Made by a program: the position numbers and the translations under genes. A model generated the notes under the pieces. That model ran no database searches and was not told the origin of the DNA. It saw only the letters and a list, made by a program, of their open reading frames with translations. DNA of 64,000 bases from Tubulanus polymorphus (taxonomy: Eukaryota > Nemertea > Palaeonemertea > Tubulaniformes > Tubulanidae), in contig NC_134036.1 in assembly GCF_964204645.1 (NCBI RefSeq), positions 1,364,001-1,428,000 on the forward strand. The letters are read 5' to 3'. Positions 22,883 through 36,378 of the stretch are shown here, in pieces (the stretch's first letter is position 1; each line of letters opens with the position of its first letter).

Positions 22883-25800
22883 ATGTACCGTGAAAGAAAC
22901 ATCGTTCGTTTTCTGCTGTTGTTGATTCTATGTTTATTCATCACAAACACATCAGGTGAGTTAATCAATAATCGTTGGTTCCAGAGCTGTAAAAAATGCG
23001 GAAATCGTAAATTGTACGATTTCAATCCATAAGAGAGCACCGATGATAACCAGAGAAAGAAGAGAATTATTGTTGGAGAACAGCATTTGGAGAATATTTT
23101 TGTAAAATAATCTTCTTTTTGTCATTTCAGCGAAATGTTTTGGGAAGAGTTGTACTGGTTGGTTGTGTCATTGCAGTAATACAGCCGTGGACCAATGTCC
23201 AATCAACGGATATATAGATGGCGCTTTAACGTGTCCAAATCCTAACACTGCATGTGAGTCTACAATAAGAACTCCGTATCCCTGGACACCACCAGGATGG
23301 GCCGGACCAGCTTGTCAAATCGGTCAGTTTTCTGTTTTTGCTCCAGTAAACCGGGGTCAGGTCAAATATCACTGAACCTCGGATTTATATCAGATTTACG
23401 GATTAACTCCATGAAAGCCTTTACAAAAATAAATCTAAAAGAAATACGAATGAATGTTGTAAATTTCATTAGATTTATCTCAGATTAACGGAATAACACT
23501 AACACTAATCCGTATACGGATTAACGTCACTAATCCATATACGGATTAACGTCACTAATCCATAAGCGGGAAAAAATCTATTAGTAAAAATATCATAGAT
23601 TTATGAAACATCCGGGAACTGTCGACGAACTGAGATCAACTCTAATTATTTCATCGCGTAAAGAAAAAAATGTTAGTTTTGTTAAATTCTAGTTGAAATT
23701 GTGAAATAACTTTGAATCAATTTGTTTTTGTTCGTTTTGAAAATTCGTGAAATAATTCAAATCTTTTATTCACAAAATGTGTTTTGTAGGTAACGTGGCT
23801 CGTGGTAAAACAGTTAACATGTCATCCACTTACTATGAGTTGTTACCCGGTAGTAAATGTACAGATGGTCAGACGGTCACTGGGATGGCTAGTGATCATG
23901 TATGTCACACTGAAGCGGAACAAAATGCTTGGATTAGAATTGATCTCGGAACTCAATACGTGGTACATGAAGTTACACTTTGGGATAGAACAGACGGGAT
24001 TGGTTGCACCGCTGAGTGGCGTGAGTACAAATTATCATTTTTGATTATTTCATTGATTATTTCGGTCAAATCTGAAAAAATAGAACTTTTAACTGGAAAA
24101 GTCTCGTTAGATATAAATTCGGTCTAGTAGATGAAATATCTTCAAAATCAACCAATTAATGATCGATTCTAGGAATCACAAATAAATATCCCGGACTCAG
24201 TTCCACACAGTTTTCAGTTACCCTACGTTTAACCAAGATGAGTTGAAATATTGAACTCTACCGAAATATCGAACTCTGAGTCATCAATAATCAATAATAT
24301 CAAACAGTACGACAACAATGTGTCTGTGGTATCCATGGAAGACAACATCGTAAAAAATACGTTATTGGAAAATTTTGAATCAACTTTTTCAACGTGTCAA
24401 CATTTTCAGTCGATAACAATAAATTTGTGTTAGGGGCCGTGCGCCTGTCGAAAACAATTAATTTATTTTTATATTTCTTCTTCTAAAGAATTTGAATAGA
24501 ATTGTCTTGCACCCAAAGCAATCTTCAGCTTCCCTGATTTCGTGCATTATTTTCTATTTTCATGGAGTAATCTGTCATATTTCAAAGCTCCTTAATCTTT
24601 TCTCAGAAAAACGCACGCGCAACCTGGAGATTCGAGTCGGAAATAGCCCGAGTATTTTTACATCTAACCAGAAATGTGCTTACCAGGGCCCCGCTCTCTG
24701 TGGAACACATAAAACATTAGCATGCAGCCCAGGTCCTATAGTTGGACAATACGTCACCGTTCAACACAAGAACATTGGTAAGGCAGAGTATCTCCACCTG
24801 GTAGAAATAGAAGTTATTGGGTTCAAATATATCGGTAAGTTTTACATGACTATATATATGTGTAAACTATAAAGAGTATGGAAATGGATTTTGCTTTTCT
24901 CGAAAATATTCAGTGACTTGTATATAGAATTTACCCCCGAACGAAAAATTTTGAAATGAAAAGAAGTCTCCCTTTATTACCAAAATTTTGTTTTAAGCAC
25001 CCATTCATTTAAGGATTATATTATTGTTAAAATTAGATCGATTCATAAAAATATTCATTGACTTGTAATGAGAATATATTTCCGAAAGATCAAACGATTC
25101 ATATTTTTCGTATCAATTTTGAATTTCTGTTTAGCACCCGGTGCTTGTAGTAAGGGATCGAACTCATTTGGATGTATGATTGAATGTTATCCGTGTTTCG
25201 ACAACAGTGAAAGTTGTAACTATTTGAGTGGTATCTGTGAATCTGGCTGTTCACAGAATTACATCGGAAAGTGGTGCGAGTCAGGTATATTACACTGAAT
25301 CATAGATTCCTGGGAATCTCACGCCCTATTCCCTGAATATAGTAACCAATATGAATCGCAAAAGACCGAATATCCATGAACTTCAATACAGATCAATTTT
25401 CTTTTTCAGAATTTAAGTTATTTTCTCAATTAAGAAAATCTACGCTGACAGATAACAGTGTAAGAGTCAGTTGGACAGCTTACTCGGGTTCTGTAGTAGA
25501 TTCAGGACGTGGTACTGTCAGCGTTCAGTATCAAGTCGTTTATCGTAAGATATCAGAAAACACTTGGACTAATCAGGAAACTGCAGGAGTCCTTACACAT
25601 CACACAGTTACTGGTTTAACTCCTAATACCGAGTATAAGATAGCTGTTAGTCTACAGAAATTAGTGAACAGTAAACTTATATCAACTGCGAGTCAGACTA
25701 GTCCAATACTAACTATACAGACTTTGTGTGCAGGTAAAAACCCCTCATTCTTATAAACTCTAAATCATCAATTCAAACACAGAATTGTGTTGAACATGTT

Positions 25801-28800
25801 TGTTCTACTGTAGGTCCATTTAAAATGCTATTAGTTGTCGTCATCAAGTAGATGTAAATTCGTATTTTATAAGTAATTTGTCTGTTGCATATATTTCAGT
25901 ACCAGGACCTCCCGCTTCTCTCGACTTCTCATTCACAAAGGATACATTGAAAACTACATTGATATGGACAGCACCAAACAGTCCAAATTGTGATCTCATC
26001 AATTATCGGGTAGGAATTCTCTTGTCCTGACCAGTAGAGGGTACCACCCGCGCCATACTGTAACGTGTCTCCTATCTATTTTCAGCTCACGTGTGAACCC
26101 ATTAGTACAACTTCCACAACACCTTTATCAGAGATAAAAACATTCAACAAACCTAAAATCAAAGGCTCCGTCACAACTTTAGACATAACGACGTCACTGA
26201 TACCTTTTACTCAATACAAATGTTCAATTTATGCCTGGAATAGTAGAGGCGAAGGCTCGCCTGCCAGTGTTAGCTTTTGGACAGGTTTGTAATTTGACCA
26301 CAACGACCTCAAATTTCCACTGATGTCATCGATGTCAACATTGTCTGTATCGATATTTCAGGTAAAATAACCATTCCTCAACTGGTTGTCAAGAAGACAG
26401 CGGTAACAGACGCGACTGTTACACTTCAAATAACACGTGTTAACACTGGTAACATTACGTAAGTGTCCTCCATACATTTATCCATAAATAACGCATGATT
26501 TTTTTAAACTGGATATTCTCTGATTTTCAGCGATTACGAGGTCATCGTGAAGAAACATGATGGACCAATCAACCGTCGCCGGAAGCGTGCAGTCAGCCAA
26601 TCACAGTACGTCTCGTACGAAGAAGCTAAACAGCGAGGATTATCAGTTTATATTACTGCAGTTCTACCACCGGAAGTGCCCTCTGAGTTTACAGTTGGTG
26701 ATACGCGTAACTATAGTGGTTACTTTAATGCTCCTCTAGAAACTGGGAAATCATACAGTTTTATTTTAGGAATCGTTGTCAATTATAACGGAGTGAGTTC
26801 ATCTAGTGTTTCAAAGCAAATTGTAGTTTCCAATTTGGAGGTGATTCCAGCCATTTCTTTTTGATCTTTCAGGAAACGTTTCGGCATTATCCACCAATAG
26901 AACAACAGCAAGAGAGAATCATTGTTAAAGCACCGTCTAGTAAGGCATGGATAATAGGTGGCGTTGTTGCAGCTGTTCTTATACTGTTATTGGTTGCTGT
27001 TGCTCTATATATTGTTTGGAGGTACGAGTAAATAGTGGCGACCTCTAAAGTCCAATGCAAATCATTTGACAATAGCCCAATGTCCCTACTCTCACAAAGG
27101 TTCCCCCTCATTCAGTTACCCACTATATGGACGCTTTAACTTTTCAGACGCGGTGGATTCAAAACTAAACAAACATCGAACAATGCAGAAATATCCATGG
27201 GGAATATTTCACCTTCTGATAAACGTATTGAAATACCTTTGGCGAGAGAAGAAGCAGAGGCTGTTTATGAGAATTGTCCTAAATCATCGAGACAAGAAAA
27301 TACAGCTAGTGCAAATTCTGCATTTTCAAGAGGTTTGTCTCAAGACCGTGAGGTTTTGGAAAGTTGAAGCCTAATAATGTTTTAAAACTATGATTCCTGT
27401 CTATATAGAAAGCTCCGCGTATTTCAATATCTATGACGATCCGAATGCTGTATGCGAAACGCCAGATGGCGAGGATCGTCATAACGAAATCGCTTCTAAA
27501 GGCGCTACTATGATTTGTGACCTGTTGGGAGATACTTTGATGAAAACCTCTGATGAGTGGAAGAATATGAATGAAGAATTTCAGGTAAAATTGCAGGGAG
27601 GTTGTGACTACGCGTCGGTAAGAGATGTGATTATTTTTTGGATCTATTTTATCTGTAGAGTGTTCTCAAGTTGAGACGTGGATTGAGCGCCTGCGCTGAG
27701 AAAGTGGAAAATCTTGAGAAAAACAGGTTTCCAAACATATTGGCCTGTAAGTATTGCCTGGTCATTATATAGACATGAGTTCTGTCGTAAATACAAGAGT
27801 TGCCTTGTGAAACATCTCTATTGAGTTTCATTGACTTTGAGTGGTTTTTTCTAGATGATTCGACTAGAGTTGTTCTGGAACAAATCGGTGAAGATCCAAC
27901 ATCAGATTACATCAATGCCAATTATATTCGGGTGATAAATCAATCCCTCTCTGCTCTTGAAAATGTTGCCACGTCCTCCTATTGTATATAAACGGAAATT
28001 CTGAATTTAATTTTCAGGGACTAACTGGTCATGTAATATGTATTGCTTGCCAGGGTAAGTCTCATGATTCAATTGTTTCGTGTTACTTGTGCGCTCACTC
28101 ATCTAACTTGCTCTTTCAGCTCCATTGCTATCTACAATCAATGACCATTGGCGGATGATTTGGCAAGAGAAATGTCCGGCTATTATTGTACTCACTGCTC
28201 TGACTGAAGGACAAGGCAAAGATAAGAAGGTTGCAAAAATACTCTAAGATGCTGAAGCGTAAACAGGCAAAATGTAGAAAAATAAGTACCGTTGATTTTT
28301 AACTTGCAGGTGAAGTATCATTTATATTGGCCAACAAAACTGAACACGAAAGGTCGATATGGAGATATAACAGTAAAAGTTGCAAAGAAAATGGAAAAAC
28401 ACACTGAGCCTCCGGCTGCCGTACATTTCTTGTCCATTACAAAGGTAATGATCATGTCATTGCTTTATCATGAGTGACCTAGTGTTGGTATTTCTGCTAA
28501 CTATAAGCTTGGTTCAGATATCGATTTTAATAGACTCTCCCGATAAGTAACATTTCATTTATTTCATAGCGTGGCCACAAACAAGCACAAAATCTATTAG
28601 TGTTTCACTATCGAGGATGGCCGGATCATGGTGTACCGTTCCCAGCTTCATCTGTTGTTCGAATGCAACAGTTCATCAAACAGCGTCTTACCGACCCGGA
28701 TCATGGACTTGTGCTGGTTCATGGCAGGTAAATTAATTTGAAATCGTCCAGTCCTTTACAGTTAAGGAGACGTTTAGATATGTTATTGTTTGTGTTCTCA

Positions 28801-30583
28801 GTGCTGGTGCTGGAAGGACGGGTTGTTATATCGCAACGGAGCAGCTTCTTGAGAAAGCCAAGAAAGATGGACTCGTTAACGTATTCGACATGTTTAGGAA
28901 ATTACGACAACAAAGACCAGAAATGATCCAAAATATGGTAAATCTTAATAAAGTTACTGCCTCTCATTTCACGTTTCCAAAATGGAAAACTTCAACGTGT
29001 TCCTTTATTACTATCTACTTCAGAAACAGTACATTCTCGTGCACCAGATTCTACTGGAGGAACTGGTAATGGGACCGGTGGCATACACGACCACGAGTTT
29101 CAGAGAATCATACGAGGAAAGAAAGGCAACGCGTCCCGTATCTAGAAACGTGTCTGATAAAATAGAGGAACAATTTCTTGTACGTATTAAGATCAGCCAA
29201 AATGAGATGAAGGGTTTTGGATAACAAACAGATGGCAGCAATGAATCCATTGACCCAGATAAACTAGATTTCAATTTTTTTCCTTGGTTTGGTTTTGAAG
29301 AAAATAATTACCCAATGCGTTGTTTTCTGATGCAGGTTTTGAAGGCATCGACTCCGATTCAGGACGAGGAATCACTAGCAGTGGCCAAACTACTCAACAA
29401 TGTTAACAAGTCCCGATACAAAGACATCCTTCCCGAGGCACAGTATCAACCGCAACTCTCACATAAAGGGTTCATCAATGCTTCATTTGTGCACGTGAGT
29501 TTGATTCTGAATTAATAGCTGTCCGTGGAATATCTGGTGGAGGGGGGCATTAAGCCTCGATAATCTTCAGTTGAGATATCGATAAGTTATAAGAATCTGA
29601 TTTAAATACTTTCCTTTTTACAGACGATCACAGATAAAAACGTGTTTATAGCAACACAAAGTCCAATGGCAAATACTATTACTGACTTCTGGCAAATGAT
29701 CTTTGACTATAACTGTGAAATTATTGTGATGATGAATCAAGAATATCCACAAGATCCGGTAAGGTGTATTCCTAGTCTAGCATCTAGTATACATAGGTCT
29801 GCTTTGTAGGTATCTTTTTCCAGAATACATCTTCTGATTTTAGACATATGCAAGCTACTGGCCTGCAGCTGGAAGCATCAAATGCAGTCCTTTTACAATC
29901 ACTGTGGAGGAAGTTTTATTGCCCTGTAGGACCATCGTTCGCCGGGATTTGATCCTCCAAAAACAGAATGTATGTTGAGTTGTTTTGGTATCATCTATTC
30001 AAAGATAGTATTTTTCGGAATTTCCTTCGACATTGCTATTTACTATGACCTGATCAGATCAATTGTATTTCTTTGATTTCACAGGAATCGCATCAGATTC
30101 GTCAGATCCAGTTTTTAGGATGGCCTGAGGATGAGTCGGTTCCTGATTTACAACATCTATTCGAGTTTGTGAATCTAGTAACAAGAGAACACGTGACCAG
30201 TCCTATTGTTGTACATTGCATGTTCGTATCTTAGCAACATCAGTCAATTATTCAAAACAATATCACATATTCTATCGATTATGCAAATTTTACAGGGACA
30301 GCACAACGAGAGCAGGGTTATTTTGTGCGGCATTTGAACTGATCACCAAGGCGCCATCTAGCGAACAAATCGATATTTATCACTGTATACAAAAACTACG
30401 AATGACTCGACCTCAATTCATTCCAAATTTGGTAAGAAATTAATCGATTTTCTTTGTATTTTCACGAGTTATTTTATAGATGTATTTTTCTTGTTTTCGT
30501 ATTCATAGGAACAGTACAAGTTTCTACACGATCTGGTGATATTCTATTTACAAGGATTCGACACTTATGTGAACCTTAGTTAG
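22883..30583 (+). CDS. RPTP-2: lectin-type receptor tyrosine pseudophosphatase
   Basis: 27 coding exons: 22883-22955, 23131-23322, 23790-24020, 24607-24834, 25135-25284, 25410-25733, 25900-26009, 26086-26284, 26362-26458, 26531-26792, 26873-27021, 27148-27332, 27409-27584, 27659-27746, 27855-27931, 28018-28054, 28120-28229, 28310-28444, 28570-28727, 28802-28937, 29024-29179, 29336-29494, 29624-29758, 29844-29969, 30085-30221, 30296-30431, 30509-30583; 4041 nt, 1346 aa. Signal peptide 1-24; EGF to ~88; F-type lectin ~89-241; EGF to ~291; three FN3 to ~622; TM ~648-670; D1 ~800-1060; D2 ~1100-1340. Furin-like RRRKRA at 26574-26591. D1: WPD intact (D960), catalytic Cys replaced by Gly993 (codon 28723-28725), KNRF. 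D2: WPE, C1276-X5-R1282. Juxtamembrane tyrosines in YENC (27266) and SAYFNI (27414). Predicted role: cell-surface glycan receptor with a non-catalytic D1 and a D2 of doubtful activity. The first EGF exon uses donor GTCAGT. Confidence 0.9.
23790..24834 (+). other. F-type lectin domain, RPTP-2
   Basis: Exons 23790-24020 and 24607-24834. Loop 1 reads NMSSTYYELLPGS; loop 2 (TVTGMASDHV) is the longest of the set; loop 3 is TDGIGCTAEW. The second exon is 12-15 bases shorter than in the other genes (GNSPSIFTSN in place of GNEYGTNTSISTSN). H-X26-R-X-D is kept. All length changes are multiples of three. Confidence 0.8.
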
Positions 30584-32446
30584 AATTATGACTCGAAATG
30601 CTGAAGAAAAGCAAACAATCAGAAAAGGGAATCTGAGTAAAGGCACCTGAACTGCTACTTTACACCTGGCATTAACCGAGTGATGGCGCCACTAGCTGGA
30701 ACACGAGGCAACGAAATTCACTTACTAGTTTAATCATGTATCTTTTTAAATCGTTTTATTCAAAATATTGCTCGAACTCTTGGACATAAAGATTAACGTA
30801 CTTTTCGTATTGAGGAACCTTAGGTCTACTCCAGAAACTGTCCGGTTTTATTGTGTTTATGTTTACGATTACTTTTTTGTTCATGAATATATATTCATAT
30901 ATAATTTATATATCAGCTATCTAATTATGTATCTATAAAACTGAGTGTTGTATTACGTTATAATTTCAATGTAAATAAAGATATATTCAGATATTTTTCA
31001 AAAGAAATAGATTTCAATATAAAGGTGATTAATGTAATTATCACTCTTAATTAGATATTCTTAGTTAATCTAAAAACTCATATTTGTAATCACCGCGTTC
31101 ACATCGTGTATCATCCACTTCCTTCCCTCACTGTTATCCACCTATCCACCTAATATACATATACACTAGTAAAAGCGAAAACTCGTAATTTCTAGTATAA
31201 AATAAACATAACTACTGACAGTTAGTTGTTACCTGTTGTCACGTTTATTGATTATAATCACAGTCCTTATATAAATATAACTGATTATTTTACTTTCATA
31301 ATGAACTCGAATATTGTACATAATCTAGAATAAAATATGTAGATTTTACTGATTTGAATTTGATGTTTATTTTTGCACTTAATGTTTTTATTTTTGTCTT
31401 GTTTTACAAAAGAAAATTCATTTCCGGAAATACATTCGGTGCTTTCTGTTTTATTTTGTTTTGTTCTTGATTCGTTTTACAAAAGGAAAGTCTTTCATGA
31501 ACTCATAGATTTACTTTAGAAATAGTTAACCAAAAATACTTCTTTTTCTGATGTTGAACAAAAGACATGATAAGCCATTTTTGAAATTTCAACAATATGA
31601 TTCATATGATAAACATTGGTAATAATGAATTTAGTTTATTAGGAAAGGAGTCTTCTTTTGTGGTTGGATCAACACAAAATAATCACGGAGATTATAAAGC
31701 ACGTAATGACTTACGATTCCGGGGGTCAGTTGGTTAGAGTTAATCAGTGGATCTTTGACCAACTTTTGAGCATTTGTGGCTCATAACATGCTTTAGAATA
31801 TTGTGGTGATTTTTTGTTGTCAAGTTAAGACATTCTATTCTGATATCGCACTACGTGTATTCACGAAGATTTACAGGGCGATTTACAAAATAAAACATCA
31901 CGTATCAAAAACTTCCGAATGAAAATAATTTCTAAACTACATAAAAATCATTCAAATGGTTGTCTGTACTTCATAATGCAAGGTTTCTCATCTTGTTGAC
32001 TGTAATAAGAGTAACGAACTGCACACGTTTGACGCCCAATGTTCATTTTCCCATTTAACTTTTTCCAATAATTTTCCAACAATTTTCTTCGTAATAAAAC
32101 ATATCTATCTTGAAAAGAGGAAGTTGTCGCAGAGTTTTTCACTGATCGCCGTTCAGACACGTCTTCCTTTGAACGACGAAGTTTTATTTTCTGTTTCAAA
32201 CATAAAATACGTAAATCGCAATTTACTTCCTGGTAGACCGGTAGGTGACGCTTTCGCGGATTTCACAAATGCGACGCATACATTCATTTAACACCGTGCA
32301 CCTTTTATATTGTCAGTTATATAATACACTCCTGAATAGGAAGACGTTTTTTTTAAACTCATGTGACCGAACGTTCAAGTATTATACATCAGAAAGCAGT
32401 TTGCTCGTACATTGTAACATCGTTTTGCGGCGTTAAAATCTACTTT
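30584..32446. other. Spacer C: 3' flank of RPTP-2 and intergenic DNA
   Basis: Shared array spacer; no gene accepted. Presumed 3' UTR to about 31000, then T-rich and AT-rich non-coding DNA. Confidence 0.55.
30974..30979 (+). promoter_or_regulatory. Candidate polyadenylation signal of RPTP-2
   Basis: AATAAA in the same context as after RPTP-1, about 390 bases after the stop codon. Confidence 0.5.
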
Positions 32447-33201
32447 CTTAAGGTTTATTTTCGCTCTGCTATTGTTTTTATCAGCGTTACGAAGGTCAAG
32501 TATCTCCATCGCTAAAGGTAAGAAAAACTAATTCTATTCTATCATCTTTTCGTTTTTTTATTATGTTTATACAATTCACTATAGTTAGGCTGATATAGAA
32601 CATATATACTCTGTTTCTCCTAATCGGCTGAGGGTCACATTCGTAAAACATGATGAAATTTGTAATCAGTTCATTTCTATAACTGTCGGGTCTGTTATTG
32701 TTAGATTGATCATGATTTAAAACAAAAATAGTCATGTACAGGGTAGATAGACGGTCAATTTATGAGCTCAGTAGAAATTTGAGAAACAAGGTAACAATTT
32801 TTGTAGCCTAAAATGCGAATCTTTGTAGATAGATCTTTATTGAAAGGAGGGGTATAGACCTCAGACTTTAAATTAACTTGGGTTAAGCTCAGCAGAAATG
32901 AGAAACAAGGTACGAATTTTTAGCCAGTGTAAATTAAAGCTTATTCGGTTGACCCAGTTTTTTTTTCAATTGTTGAAGTTTCTGAAAAAGCTTGTCTGGT
33001 AGGCTATCATAGAACCGAAGGTACATGTATTCTATCATAGTGATTACATATGGCCAATGGGTTCGTTTTCCCCCGTTAACGATCCTAAACTGACCACTAG
33101 TAGCCCCTAGACATCACGGTGTTATCATCCATGATATTTGTTTGTATACTATTTCTATTAAAGGCTTTGTGCGGTTACAGTATGTATAGGAAGGTAAGGA
33201 T

Positions 33202-33250
33202 TAATAGTATAATAATAATAATAATAATAATAATAGTATAATATTAATAG
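33202..33250. repeat. (AAT)n microsatellite replacing ~115 bases of spacer (copy C)
   Basis: An (AAT)n tract flanked by AGTATAAT stands where copies A, B and D have the AGCACCGACATTTTGTGG... segment. Copy E has the same replacement at 60013-60062. Confidence 0.85.
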
Positions 33251-34358
33251 TTTTGGAAACACTGGTACGTGCGTTTAGTTAATATAATCCTGAAGCCGGG
33301 TCGTGCTACAGATTTAATTCTACATGCTCATAATCTCGATCGCGGTTTAACTGTTTACAAAACGGACTAGAATATCAAACGTCTTGTCCACACACAGCGG
33401 TACCTGCGATATATTCTAAATCAGTGTTCATCTTCATTACAGAAGTGTTTGCCAATGATGTCGGTGTTGTTGCTAATGACGCAGTGCACATGAATATATG
33501 GTAAATAAAATCTACTAGGTTTTCGCAATGTCGCTTGGGAAATGGCAAACGGTTATCTTAGAATTTCCACTTGTAAATTGGTAATTTTGTGAATTGTTTG
33601 TTAATTATTTATAGGACAGCAGCAGAACTGTATAGTTGTGCTGTGTGCGTTGGGCTTTACAAAGCAAATCCATGTCAGTAGCGATATCTATTTTCAGTTC
33701 CACCCGAATTCATTGTGCTGACTGAATTTCCAAACGGTCCAGTTGTCCAAGGCACATCGAAAACTCTGACTCCAGTAACCCAGAGTTTTCAATTGTCTGG
33801 GCGTACAGATATGGGGTATCAACATGGACAAATGTTTCACCCAACCCAGCAATCAATCATAAACCTGGTCCTCACAGTGGTCGGGTATCTACTAGTAGTT
33901 TGGTAGTTACAACCGATAAGGATAAAATGGAAGGCAATACAGATGTACTGCTTATCAGAACGGTGTGTCTTTTCATGTGGTCACCAACTCCACGACACTG
34001 TCAGTATTGTGTAAGTGACGTTTATAACACCTTAAACGACATCATTTTTCTTTTCTATTTTATCAAACTTTTTTTTTCTATATATAGGTTACATTATATT
34101 TCTAAAATATTCTTCTTTCCTGTAAAATGAAAAGTAGATGTTTCATATTCTATAGATTCGGCAGATTCTGTTTCGCTGACTCCAGTAAACTCTGTCGTAA
34201 GGGAAGGCGGCTCGATTCGGTTTAACTGTGCAGCAACTGGTGGAAATCCTGATAGTTTCACTTTCGTATGGCAATTCTCAACTGTTTCGGGTTTCTGGAA
34301 ATCAATCGGATCCACGAATGATTATTTAGCCCTAGATAATGTATCAAGAACTGATTCT

Positions 34359-34500
34359 GGGGCTGGTTGCATAGTCATGGCTTAGACTTAAGACTAGTTT
34401 AAGACCAACTTAGTTCTATAGCCAATCTAACAATTTAAGACCGGTCTTATGATTTAAGACCATTTTTGGACTTAAGTCATGACTGTGCAACTGGCCCCAG
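34359..34500. mobile_element. MITE-like element in the Ig2 exon (copy C)
   Basis: Same ~142-base inverted-repeat element at the same site as in copy A (4639-4780), with one difference near its left arm (GACTAGTTTAAG). Confidence 0.7.
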
Positions 34501-35919
34501 GACAATATAGATGTAATGCGACCAATACAGGAGGTTCTACTTTCAGTAATATCGCTACTGTCGATGTTCAATGTAAGTAACCAGCCAATAAAGAGCTTTC
34601 CAGTTTCTAGGCACCATTATCCTGTACCCATTTATAAGGACTCTCAGATTATGGATGAATACAGTATTTAGAATGATTCTGATAATGTGACCAAAAACTT
34701 TTTCATTTTTCACAGATGCACCAACGCTCTCAGAGAAACTGAAACCGTAGCCGCAAAAAAAGGGGAAAGCGTTAGATTTATGATAGGCTACTATGCAAAT
34801 CCGCAAGCGACGAGTTTAAACTGCATCCACGAGTTCATATACAGAACTAATTGGTTCAGATTAGATATAATGTGCTGGGAAGTTACTATCGAATCAGTCC
34901 AGGCGTCTGATTATGGATCTCATTCGTGTCAACTGAAGAATTCGATCGGTAGCCTGGATATTATTACATTGGATATCCTTAAAACTGGTAATTACTGTTC
35001 CGAATATTCTCATCGCTAATATTCCCCATTAATATCCACTTGCGGCTAACTAACGGCTGTGCAATACAAAAACAAAAAATGGCGAAAGTTTGTGTTTTGT
35101 AAGATGCTCAGCTAAATGAAGAAATCCCACACTTCGAATTTAAAATTATACGATCAAATGTATTATTATGAAACCACAACGTTTCGGCTGTTGACTAACA
35201 GCCATCATCAGGTGGAATGCTCAGCTATTCGTTGAAACTAATGACCTATCCGCGAACCGATCTTTGCACTTCTACTGATTTAGATATTGAAATTTCGCGT
35301 TTCAAACTTAATTTCTTCATTCAGTCGATGACAATGCGTGGACCGTCACGTCTTTAGTCCCGCTGATAATTGCTGGAGTGGTTCTTGGTAGCATTGCGTT
35401 CATTCTGATCGTAATATTTCTACTCGTGTATCCGATAAAACAACTCAGAAACAGAGGAAATAAATCACGTGGAATGTAAGTTTTTATGGAATCATTTTGT
35501 TGTTGTCGTCCCTTTAATTGTTTCGCACCAAATGCCACCTTCTTTTTAAATGACAGAAAACTCATCAATAACAGATCACTAATACATAACTCATCAATTA
35601 CAGATTAGTTTGATTTGGTTCGAATCCCATTAGTCCTTCAAACCGACTATTTCGGTACCGTCTATTCAAAAGGTATTTGCTGAACCCAGAAATTTGAAGA
35701 ATTGAAAAAATCGAGTTAAAATCGTCACTCTTTTATTTCAGTAAAACTAAAGATTTAACGACAGGTAAAAATTGTTCATATAGAAATATGAATTTATTTT
35801 CTAGACTTCTAAATATTGAATGTTATTATTTTGACAATTTCATCATTTTTAAACGTATTTTTATTATTACAGTTTATCGAAACAATGACCCGGATTCACG
35901 TATTTATACAAGGAAGTAA

Positions 35920-36378
35920 TGATAGGAAAAAATGATCCATGATTTTAATGATTTTAATTGGTGATCAATTAGCTTTGTGGTCACCCTATTCAGCTGATGC
36001 CTTTTTTTCTGATACGGGGAAAACCAATGGTTTGTCTCATTTTACACGAAAGGGGTGTCATGTCTATCGTGCTAAGGATTTGAGTGGAGTTAATCCGTTA
36101 ACACTATGAATTAAACTGTTTTTTTTTTCATGTTTTGATAATTTGTTCTTTTTGCTTATCAAAGATTTTTTCTTTTATTTATTTTTTTCCTATTCAGGTA
36201 ACGGCGACCCTTGATGTTCTGTTCTGGCCTCCTTCCTAACCTCCCCCTCAGAGCAAAATAAACTAGCAAATCTGAAATTTGTTTAAACTTCCTTTAAAAT
36301 GATTTATTTGAAAATCAAAAGGAAGTTAATTGCATAGATATGTGAGTGATATCATACTGTGTCATTCAGATAAACAAA
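35920..36378 (+). other. Gap between Ig pseudogene C and RPTP-3; presumed 5' flank
   Basis: Non-coding, equivalent to 6200-6656. T-rich, with the AACTTCCTTT/AAAGGAAGTT inverted repeat. No assignable promoter element. Confidence 0.45.

Larger units (their letters stand above)
32447..35919 (+). pseudogene. Ig pseudogene C
   Basis: Exon remnants: leader-like to 32517, 33443-33500, 33615-33673, 33698-34010 (V-type), 34156-34572 (Ig2, with the inserted element), 34716-34987 (Ig3), 35325-35475 (TM), 35742-35764, 35873-35919. It shares the V-exon 13-base deletion and the TAG (33904-33906) with copies A, D and E. Unlike A and D, both Ig2 disulfide cysteines are still TGT (FNCAA near 34226; YRCNAT near 34510), so this is the least eroded Ig2. 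Ig3 has a private one-base deletion (AAACCGTAGCC against AAACCTGTAGCC), which shifts the frame at about 34745. Definitely non-functional as a full-length protein. Confidence 0.72.
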
